Shown here: positions 56,466-64,000 of the stretch, one piece after another
How positions within the stretch are numbered: the first letter of the stretch is position 1
Layout: the number at the start of each line of letters is the position of its first letter
Assembly (NCBI GenBank): GCA_029255685.2
Contig: CM055319.2
Span: 14,788,247-14,852,246 of the forward strand
Origin: Silene conica
Lineage: Eukaryota > Streptophyta > Magnoliopsida > Caryophyllales > Caryophyllaceae
DNA: 64,000 nt
Direction: 5' to 3'
Translations under genes and position numbers: made by a program
Notes under the pieces: model-generated
What the model was told of the DNA's origin: nothing
Databases searched by the model: none
Seen by the model: the letters and a program-made list of their open reading frames with translations, nothing else

Positions 56466-57213
56466 TGTTAGGCCTAGAATTACACTTAGTAACAGGGTAG
56501 AAGAATTATACCTTGCCTTGATGATATTGAAGATAGGACACATCAGGTATGGTGCAGACCATGAGAGATCAACGTATATTTTACATGATAACTATTGAGA
56601 GATCTTTAGTCGTTAATGGAGTTTAATTATCATTGATTAAGCAAATAAATAACGCAGTAATACTGATTAGGGGCGTGGTTGAGATGAGTATTGACAATCA
56701 TGACAACTGTCAAGGGTGACATTAGTAGAACTGGCTTACGTTACATAAGGGACAAATGGACGTTCGACAAGCTATATAAGGGAAGTATGGTTGAAGCATC
56801 GGACATACTGAAGTTAATCAACAACATTATACAACAATTTTACACAGAAATAACATACTTGTAATTCAAACAGTCTCCCAAATATTATACTCCCTCTGAG
56901 TTATAGTGTTTGTTCCTTTAGACCACACAAAAAATAAGAAAATGATTCTAAACCACACAAAACACCCTACCCACACTGAATTGATTTTGGACCACAAAAA
57001 AGTTACTAAAGAGGGAAAGAGAAACAATCACTAAACTCGTATCAAAAGGGAAATAAGAACAATCACAGTAGCTCGGAGGGAGTGGTAAATACTCTTCTGC
57101 CTTGATGCCCGTGGTTTTTTCCCATTGTAGGGTTTTTTCACGTATAAAATATGTTGTCTAATTTATTTCTTCGTTATCACTTTACATTATTGTCAGCTAC
57201 ACACTTTCATACA
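56466..57213 (+). repeat. LTR (gypsy-type), + orientation, with MITE insertion
   Basis: Starts TGTTAGGCCTAGAATTACAC after a purine-rich tract. It later carries CTTGATGCCCGTGG and CCCATTGTAGGGTTTTTTC, and ends around TCAGCTACACAC. The start resembles the LTR-like piece at 46590. A Stowaway MITE lies inside. Its last part is included in the left arm of the inverted repeat. Old; exact end uncertain. Confidence 0.55.
56890..57085. mobile_element. Stowaway-like MITE
   Basis: CTCCCTCTGAGTTATAGTG at the left and, inverted, CTCCCTCCGAGCTACTGTG at the right, with TA before the left end. About 196 bp. Only the last 30 or so bases reappear in the right arm of the inverted repeat (61723-61755), which places the duplication break inside this MITE. 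Confidence 0.75.
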
Positions 57214-58704
57214 GAATATTATTCGAGCTATTTGACCCATAAATATAAACCACCCTGACCTAATTCCTCCATGAGCAAAATCATGCAAAAACACCAACCA
57301 AGTACATGCAACAGTTCTTGTACCGGTCATCTATCTCCAAACTCTGAGAGTCGTTGTCCGAATCGCAACCCAGACACGACTACGCACCGCAGCGTGTAGC
57401 CCTGCCAGATTATCCATCATAATAGGTACCCACCTTAGTCAGTGCTACCAAAAGCCTTGTTCATTACAAAAAGCGAAGCCAGATCATCAATGTCACATCC
57501 CTTCCGGCAGGAGCCACAAGAGGCGAACATGAGGTGAAGAACAGCTCCCGACAATAGTTTCAGAATATCAAATCCAATACTACCAATTACCGTAAGCCAG
57601 AATAAACACAAAAATACTTTCTCCATTCTTTTTATATCACCCCATTTCCCTTTTGGACACTATTCACAATCGAGTATTCAACGATAGTTTTCTCTCAATC
57701 CGTTCACGGAAATATATTCATGTGAGATCTTTTTTGGATTGTCTTGATAAGAGGATTAAGAATATCAAACTTTAATAATTTTTAGTAGTATGTAGCTAAA
57801 GATATAATCAAAACAAAATGAATATCGGCAAACGTGTATAAAGAAATGGGGTGATATAAAAAGAATGGAGGAAGTAACAATCTGAACAGTACAATCAATC
57901 ACAAATTGAAACTTAGTAGAGAAACCCTTCCTTGCGCAGACTCTATAGCAATAACATCAATCACGTCAAAACGTCGCAAGCACTAACATCATCACCTACA
58001 CTCAATGATTATGCTTGTTTTGGTAAAATTCTACTGATCAATTATTGTAGTGTGGGTTAAAGTGGCAACCAATATGTTTAATGCGTACGAGAGATAAAAA
58101 GATTTAAAGGAAATTGACACGAACGATTTTGTTGACGCGGAAAAAATTTAATGAGGGAAACAACCGCGGGGGGAACGTAATCCCACCAAGTTTTAACTAA
58201 TATCGAGATAATAATCGTTGATTAGAGTACAAGTGATTGTATGCGTAAGTAAAAAACTGAATGAATATCTGAGCTGTTGCTTTTGGCCTTTATAATTGTT
58301 AAGTCAAGGGGTCAACTTCTCTCTTGGTCCTGCTCCGAGAATATAGGAGATATGTTGCTTAAAGACGATGAGGGTTGGACTTCTGCTCTCTGACCTAACG
58401 GCTCCTGCTGACTTTTTATGGACTGCAGCTTATTGGGCTACATCTCCTTTATTGGGCCCAATAGTCTAGATGAGGAATTTTGGGCTAAACAATTTCCCCC
58501 AAATTTCTGCCCGGCTATGTTTATTGGGCTGGAATTTCTCTGCTCCTGGTGTTTTATGAGGGTGATTTGTGGTCTACCCCATGTCTGCGCTGTGCACGTG
58601 GGCTAGTTCCCCACGTCCCTCACTTTCTCCAACCATCTCTTTAATTACCTGTCTGTTCAAACGCCCCTCCTTTTAACTTCTCATTTACTTTCTTTAGTTT
58701 CACC
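57052..58704 (+). repeat. Left arm of a 1.65 kb inverted repeat
   Basis: Inverted match to 60105-61755 over practically the same length (1653 and 1651 bp), with scattered differences (a few percent overall, more in places). The arm contains, left to right: a MITE end, an LTR tail, a segment with a 258-bp MITE, and a gypsy-type LTR on the - strand with its polypurine tract. The arms therefore join parts of unrelated elements in the same order, so the repeat arose by duplication-inversion and not by two insertions. Confidence 0.88.
57617..57874. mobile_element. Stowaway-like MITE (left-arm copy)
   Basis: 258 bp with long inverted ends CCATTCTTTTTATATCACCC / GGGTGATATAAAAAGAATGG and TA on both sides. 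The same element in the same place is at 60933-61190 in the other arm. Confidence 0.85.
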
Positions 58705-58819
58705 TCTTTTCAAAATTCCACCTGCAAATTTCACTTTCAAACTTCACTTTCAAATTTCACTGTCTTCCCTTTTACCGTCTGTCAAGCTTTTCACCGTTCT
58801 TCTCTTTTCTTTCGAAATC

Positions 58820-59869
58820 ATGTCTGCATCAACTCCTACTACTACTCCCACTGCTGCAGGCTCCTCGTCTTCTTCCTCCACGTCTTGGGGTAGCTTTGAC
58901 CTTTTCCCCTCTCAGGGGCTTCTGTCTGCTAAGCATCTCTGTGTTTCCGCTTTCACTGAAGCTCACCTCCCTCTTATCAAGATGAGGTATGGGTTCTTCG
59001 ACGGGGTGGTGTTCTACCTCCCCCTGCCAGGAGAAAAAGCCGATTTCAAGAGAGAGGATTGGACGTGCTTGTACGAGTATTCCTTTCGTCTGGGTTGAGG
59101 TTTCCCTTTCTACAACTGATTGTGGACTTCTTAAAGCTGACTGGGCTTGTTGTTTGCCAGGTTGCTCCACATGCTTGGCATATTTTGTTAAGTATTTGTG
59201 CTATTAACCGTGAATACGGACGCAACATAGAACTGGCCGATCTCGGGCAATGGTTCTCTCCTATTTCCTTGGGCCACAGTCAATGCACCATCCGTGCTCA
59301 CGACGGTGAGCCTTCTGCAATCGTTTTCTCCACTACCCCCGATGATAGCAAGTGTTTCACTCGCTTCATCTTTGTTAAGATCGACACGCTCCCCCATTTC
59401 CCTGATTATATTTTTTCTGCATGGCAGTCGGTGGAAGGTATGTCCCTGCATGTGCTAACTGTGTGTTGTGTTTCTTTCTCTGATGTATTCTGATGGGTGG
59501 TGGTTTTCTGCATGGAGTGACTTGGCAAAATTTCCAGTATCTGAGGACGAGCCTGCTTCGAAGGCCAAACTTCTTGACATGCCTACTTCGGACAAGACAT
59601 TTTCTAGGCTGGTCAGGGATGCGTCTGTGCCAGTGGTGAAGAAGGAAGGTATGATATCTCGTGGTTCTCCTTGTCTTGTGTTTTACTCTACTATTTTATT
59701 TTTCTCACTTGTGCTTTCCTTCTTCAACCAGACCATGGGTGAACATTGATCGAGTGATGATGTTGCGCAAGAAGAGGTTTGCTGTGGACGGTGGTCAGTC
59801 GTCGAAGAGGAAGAGGGTTGACTCTGCTGGAGGCCAGGACTCGCCCGGGGGCCTATCACAGGGGCTGGG
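58820..59869 (+). pseudogene. Antisense extra frame of the Tat-like fossil (first part)
   Basis: Begins with an ATG and a Ser/Thr-rich lead (MSASTPTTTPTAAGSSSS), followed by segments such as YEYSFRLG, FPFLQLIVDFLKLTGL and APHAWHILLSICAINREYG. These resemble the Pfam family named 'putative gypsy type transposon' (Transposase_28). A basic stretch (KKRFAVDGGQSSKRKRVD) suggests a nuclear protein. The function of these extra frames in Tat elements is unknown. It belongs to a fossil and is not open throughout. Confidence 0.6.
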
Positions 59870-60076
59870 TGTAACTAACACCCCAAGAGTATGAGAGGAA
59901 AGTTGTCCCACATCGGTAGAATGTGAGGCTTGTGATATGTTTATAATAGCTTCCACCTACCACATAGTAACAAGGCCTTGTGCTTTTGGGCTTAAGTGAG
60001 GACAATTAATGATCCCAAAAGTGCACACCCATCTTATTGGGGTTGTGTTATCATCGTGGTGGGTCGGGTTGTTACA
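59870..60076 (+). mobile_element. TRIM-type LTR with primer binding site
   Basis: 207 bp from TGTAACTAACACCCC to GGGTCGGGTTGTTACA, with the word AAGTTGTCCCACATCGG that recurs in short plant LTR elements (TRIMs), followed by TGGTATCAGAG (60079-60089), the tRNA-Met primer site. No second LTR or coding follows, because the inverted-repeat arm begins at 60105. Inserted in, or joined to, the antisense frame of the Tat-like fossil. Confidence 0.7.
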
Positions 60077-60104
60077 AATGGTATCAGAGTTGTGTTATGA
60101 CCGT

Positions 60105-61755
60105 GGTGAAACTAAAGAAAGTAAATGAGAAGTTAAAAGGAGGGGCGTTTGAACAGACAGGTAATTAAATAGATGATTGGAGAAAGTGAGGGACGTGGGG
60201 AACTAGCCCACGTGCACAACGCAGACATGGGGTAGACCACAAATCACCCTCATAAAACACCAGGAGCAGAGAAATTCCAGCCCAATAAACTTAGCCAGAC
60301 AGAAATTTGGGGGAAATTGTTTAACCCAAAAATCCTCATCTAGACTATTGGGCCCAATAAAGGAGATGTAGCCCAATAAGCTGCAGTCAATAAAAATTCA
60401 GCAAGAGTCGTTAGGTCAGAGAGCAGAAGTCCAACCCTCATCGTCTCTATGCAACATATCTCCAATATTCTCGAAGCAGGACCAAGAGAGAAGTTGACCC
60501 TTGACTCAACAATTATAAAGGCCAGAAGCAACAACTCAAATATTCATTCAGTTTTTTACTTACGCATACAATCACTTGTACTCTAATCAACGATTATTAT
60601 CTCGATATTAGTTAATACTTGGTGGGATTACGTTCCCCCCGCGGTTGTTTCCCTCATTAAGGTTTTTCCGCGTCACCAAAATCCTTCGTGTCAATTTCCT
60701 TTAAATCTTTTATCTCTCGTACGCATTAAACATATTGGTTGCCACTTTAACCCACACTACAATAATTAATCAGTAAAATTTTACCAAAACAAGCATAATC
60801 GTTGAGTGTAGGTGATGATGTTAGTGCTTGCGACGTTTTGACGTGATTGATGTTATTGCTATAGAGTCTGCGCAAGGAAGGGTTTCTCTACTAAGTTTCA
60901 ATTTGTGATTGATTGTACTATTCAGATTGTTAGTTCCTCCATTCTTTTTATATCACCCCATTTCTTTATACACGTTTGCCGATATTCATTTTGTTTTGAT
61001 TATATCTTTAGCTACATACTACTAAAAATTATTAAAGTTTGATATTCTTAATCCTCTTATCAAGACAATCCAAAAAAGATCTCACATGAATATATTTCCG
61101 TGAACGGATTGAGAGAAAACTAACGTTGAATACTCGATTGTGAATAGTGTCCAAAAGGGAAATGGGGTGATATAAAAAGAATGGAGAAAGTATTTTTGTG
61201 TTTATTCTGGCTTACGGTAATTGGTAGTATTGGTTTTGATATTCTGAAACTATTGTCGGGAGCTGTTCTTCACCTCATGTTCGCCTCTTGTGGCTCCTGC
61301 CGGAAGGGATGTGACATTGATGACCTGGCTTCGCTTTTTGTAATGAACAAGGCTTTTGGTAGCACTGACTAAGGTGGGTACCTATTATGATGGATAATCT
61401 GGCAGGGCTACACGCCACGATGCGTAGTCGTGTCTGGGTTGCGATTCGGACAACGACTCTCAGAGTTTGGAGATAGATGACCGGTACAAGAACTGTTGCA
61501 TGTACTTGGTTGGTGTTTTTGCATGATTTTGCTCATGGAGGAATTAGGTCAGGGTGGTTTATATTTATGGGTCAAATAGCTCGAACAATATTCTGTATGA
61601 AAGTGTGTAGCTGACAATAATGTAAAGTAATAACGAAGAAATAAATTAGACAACATATTTTATACGTGGAAAAACCCTACAATGGGAAAAAACCACGGGC
61701 ATCAAGGCAGGAGAGTATTTACTACTCCCTCCGAGTTACTGTGATTGTTCTTATT
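60105..61755 (-). repeat. Right arm of the 1.65 kb inverted repeat
   Basis: Inverted copy of 57052-58704. It starts with the fossil polypurine tract and LTR start (TGAACAGACAGG at 60150, now on the + strand), runs through the 258-bp MITE and the old LTR tail, and stops inside the sequence of the 56.9 kb MITE. Directly right of it a short stretch again ends in the LTR start of the same family (61768, - strand). Confidence 0.88.
60933..61190. mobile_element. Stowaway-like MITE (right-arm copy)
   Basis: Same 258-bp element as 57617-57874 with TA flanks, inverted with the arm. A 63-codon open frame that starts in its end (MEKVFLCLFW, 61181-61372) is found identically in both arms; it has no recognisable domain and is probably chance. 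Confidence 0.85.
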
Positions 61756-61956
61756 ACCTGTCTGTTCAAACTCCCCCATTTAAAGAACACAACGTCCTCG
61801 TTGTGCCTCAAACTTGACCACAACCAGGGCCAGAATCCTCCCCCGCTAGGTGTGTGACCCGGGTACTCCCGACCACAGGCTCACCACACGGTCGCAGGGT
61901 GTAGGCCTCCTAGGTGCAGCTGTAGGAGACGCAGTCCAGGCTAGGGCAGGTTCAGG
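61756..61956. other. Short gypsy 3'-end fragment between arm and antisense frame
   Basis: Read on the - strand, GAGGCACAACGAGGACGTTG and AAATGGGGGAGTT lead into TGAACAGACAGG (61768). This is the usual look of a gypsy 3' end with polypurine tract and LTR start. Only about a dozen bases of the LTR remain before the inverted-repeat arm. Confidence 0.5.
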
Positions 61957-62288
61957 CTTCGAGCACTAATATGGTGCTCAAAGTTGAGAACCTGGAACAG
62001 AAAAAAGCTGCACCGTAGAGGGCTCTGATGGAGGCTCTTGCCTATGCCACTGCCGAGGCCAGGATTAAGTGCGTCAAGGTGTACCGGGAAGGCAATCACT
62101 TATCCCGGGATTTAGCTGCTCTAGAGAAGTCTCTTGCACATGAATTTCCTGATTGCCTGGGTATGGACGTGATATATGACGATGGTGAAGAGGAAGCGGT
62201 GGGGTCCCCTGATGCTGCAAAGGAGGTGACCTCTGGCCCCATCAAAAATGTTGCCGATGCTGTGGTGGACTCTACTCCTGACGAGTAG
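61957..62288 (+). pseudogene. Antisense extra frame of the Tat-like fossil (later part)
   Basis: An acidic, probably helical segment (KVENLEQKKAA, ALAYATAEARIKCVKVYREG, LAHEFPDCLGMDVIYDDGEE) ending in a stop at 62288. Its position and style fit the C-terminal end of the same kind of extra frame as at 58820, separated from it by the TRIM and the inverted-repeat arm. Fossil. Confidence 0.5.
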
Positions 62289-62899
62289 GTCCCTGGATTA
62301 TTCTAGGCCCCGACTGGGCATTTTTTAATTTCTAATCTTGAACTTTTGGTGCCCTAAATTGGCTTTTCTGCTATATTTCTGGTATTGGTCTGGGTGGACC
62401 TTAAAACATTTTGGGAACTTTTTGGACTGTCTTTTGGCAGTGTTTATCCGATGGAATCCACCGTTGTGTGGTGTTCTTTTTGCTTTTATTTCCGTACTTT
62501 TCTGGCGTTTTCTTGTTGTTCATTCTTGTGCATGCATGTTCGTTTGTGTTTGGCCATCGTTGTTTTGGTGTGCTGGTTTGGTGTTTAGATACCCGTTTCT
62601 AGGCTGAAGTATCGGGCTTTACTTAGGTTCTCATGTAGGTAGTACAAATTTCCGCTTTAGGTCAGTCCACTAGGATAGGCAGTTTCTGGTTCAAGATATG
62701 TTTGGTGACAAAATTTTCATGGTTTTGTTTAAGCTTAGCAAAGAAGGAAACAAGAATTAGAAATTTTAAAAGACTCGAGATAATCAAAAATTTAAACATT
62801 GGATATAAAATCTGACATGGATTAAAATCAAAATATAAAATCTGATTGTAAAATTTAGATTGAACCAGAGCATGCTTTATACAGAATAGAACCTGAGGT
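62289..62899. other. Non-coding interior of the Tat-like fossil
   Basis: T- and G-rich on the + strand up to about 62640, then AT-rich. Three overlapping open frames near 62338-62607 are hydrophobic and low-complexity and are not believed. This interval separates the pol end (- strand) from the antisense frame (+ strand). Confidence 0.5.
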
Positions 62900-63482
62900 C
62901 TAAGGGATCTGCTCCTGCCTGGTGGAGGTACCTCTAGATGATGTACTTCTTGAGATGGATTAGTTCCATGACCTGGGTATCATTTGCCCTTCCATTGTCA
63001 TAAGTCTATAGGCTCCGTTACCAACTATGCTTTCCACTTGGTATGGGCCTTCCCAATTGTAAGCAAATTTTCCGGCTTGTCGGTTTTTGGTATTCTGGAA
63101 CACCTTTCTCAGGACCAGGTCCCCTACTTGCAGGCATCTGATTCTAACGTTTTAGTTGTAGCTCCTAGCTACCATCTGCTTGTATGAGGTCATCCTAATG
63201 TAAGCGTTGGTCCTTAATTCATTAACAGTATCTAGGTTGCTTGCCATTTCCACCTGGTTCTGGTCCTCAGTTATGCATCCATATTTGTGGGTTGGAACTT
63301 TAACCTCAGACGGAATTACTACCTCTTCTCCGAAGACGAGGCTGAAGGGGGTCTGACCTGTTGCTACTTTCGAGGTGGTCTTGTCAGCCATAGGACTAGA
63401 GGGAGCTCTTCTGCCCACTTCCTTCCCATTTCCTGTAGTTTCTTTTTCATATTCTCGATAATGATTTTGTCACTGGACTCAG

Positions 63483-64000
63483 TGTAACATCGATTATTTT
63501 CGTAAACTTTATTTTAGATTAATTAAAGTAATTTCGGAATTTAATATATTTTATTTAATTCGAAATTATATTTTTATGGAAATATCCCATAGTTCCGACT
63601 TAAGATTTAAATAGGTTTAAGTTGTAAAATGTTCACTTGGCAATTCGATTCATTAAACCCCGAGTCATTTACTTATTTCCCGACTTAACAAAATAGAATA
63701 AAAGCTAAGTGAGGGAAGCTTCCTATTCATTTCCTCACAAACTCATACTACTTGTTCCTCAAGCACTTTAAACAATCAGAAATCTGTTTATTCATCTTCT
63801 TCATTTCCACTTTCACAAATTCACTAATTTGTTCATCCCGACTTCATTTATTCTCCGTTTGAGGTAAGATTTCTTCCATCGCGTTCCTCATCTCAAGCCC
63901 GTTCTTTCTACCTCTTTCGATTTTCATTTCGTTCAAATCGATTTTCGGACTGTTTTGTGCGTAATTCGAAAACAGTCCCGAATTCTTGTTTTTATGTTGT
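63483..64000 (+). mobile_element. Start of another gypsy-type LTR, cut by the window end
   Basis: TGTAACATCGATTATTTTCG begins abruptly where the Tat-like polyprotein similarity stops. TGTAAC is a common gypsy LTR start. The sequence after it is AT-rich, then pyrimidine-rich with a donor-like GAGGTAAGA near 63862. No partner LTR is in the window, so this is an inference. Confidence 0.5.

Larger units (their letters stand above)
57990..63482 (-). mobile_element. Tat-lineage-like Ty3/gypsy fossil, fragmented and nested
   Basis: From right to left on the - strand: the end of the polyprotein (about 63482-62900, integrase C-terminal region with GQTPFSLVFGEE, VGDLVLRKVFQNTKN and YNWEGPYQVESIVGNGAYRL), an interval with an antisense extra reading frame, a polypurine tract (58660-58680, AAAAGGAGGGGCGTT) and an LTR starting TGAACAGACAGG at 58659 and reaching about 57990. 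Extra antisense frames between pol and the 3' LTR are known in the Tat group. The element is cut by the window-side LTR at 63483 and by the TRIM plus inverted-repeat arm at 59870-61755. Gag, protease and reverse transcriptase are not in the window. It is broken in many places. Confidence 0.6.

Noticed and set aside
57435-57626. 63-codon frame (MEKVFLCLFW) present identically at 61181-61372.
   Set aside because: The identity is explained by the inverted repeat; the start lies in a MITE end and no homologue is recognised.
62338-62607. Three overlapping hydrophobic open frames that could be read as a membrane protein.
   Set aside because: Low-complexity T/G-rich interior of a gypsy fossil; three frames open at once argues against selection on any one.
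1-64000. CRISPR arrays, bacterial operons, rRNA genes, organelle insertions.
   Set aside because: Scanned for and not seen; the sequence is plant nuclear in character throughout, with spliced genes and plant transposons.

Overview
This window is plant nuclear DNA, almost certainly from a eudicot. It is AT-rich and crowded with nested transposable elements, and only two host genes can be supported. Both are intron-rich and have clear plant homologues. The first is an HD-ZIP class IV homeobox-START transcription factor of the ATML1/PDF2 type on the + strand (coding 3978-8508, ten coding exons, 730 residues predicted). The second is a PCF11-like pre-mRNA cleavage/polyadenylation factor related to Arabidopsis PCFS4 on the - strand (coding 49211-54737, six coding exons, 907 residues predicted). 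A position in Caryophyllales is possible, but I cannot establish it from the sequence.

Left part (1-9.9 kb): a MITE fragment, an AT-rich upstream region, an L1 box (TAAATGCA at 2441) in the presumed promoter of the HD-ZIP IV gene, a likely leader intron, the gene itself and its 3' flank. Middle-left (9.9-25.5 kb): an old LINE is split by a 6.8 kb non-coding LTR element (LARD-like, GCTAC target duplication, about 2% LTR divergence). Then come a small tRNA-derived SINE with a 16-bp target duplication and a full-length LINE (19808-25477, - strand) with both reading frames open, a poly(A) tail and a 13-bp target duplication. Middle (25.5-31 kb): two non-autonomous Helitrons on the - strand, a 318-bp tandem duplication next to one of them, a short LTR/TRIM-like piece and another LINE tail.

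The 31.5-46.5 kb block is the most striking. Two 3' halves of a CACTA (En/Spm) transposon lie in opposite orientation, with arms of about 3.2 kb each around a loop of about 435 bp. A young 4.6 kb Ty1/copia element sits in the left arm. A 3.5 kb non-autonomous CACTA element sits in the right arm and carries what looks like a captured exon of a peroxisomal Mpv17/PMP22 gene plus a second short exon. The outer ends carry dense subterminal repeats built on TTAGCGACC/TCAGTCGCTAA.

Right part (46.5-64 kb): a solo-LTR-like piece, the PCF11-like gene with MITEs in two introns, and then a nest of Ty3/gypsy (Tat-lineage-like) fossils. This nest includes integrase-end coding on the - strand, an antisense extra reading frame resembling the 'putative gypsy type transposon' family, a TRIM LTR, and a 1.65 kb inverted repeat (57052-58704 against 60105-61755). 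That repeat carries the same Stowaway-like MITE in both arms.

The two host genes are unrelated in function: one specifies the epidermal (L1) cell layer, the other acts in mRNA 3'-end formation. All boundaries, alignments and divergence values below were read by eye, and gene models rest on homology recalled from the families named.
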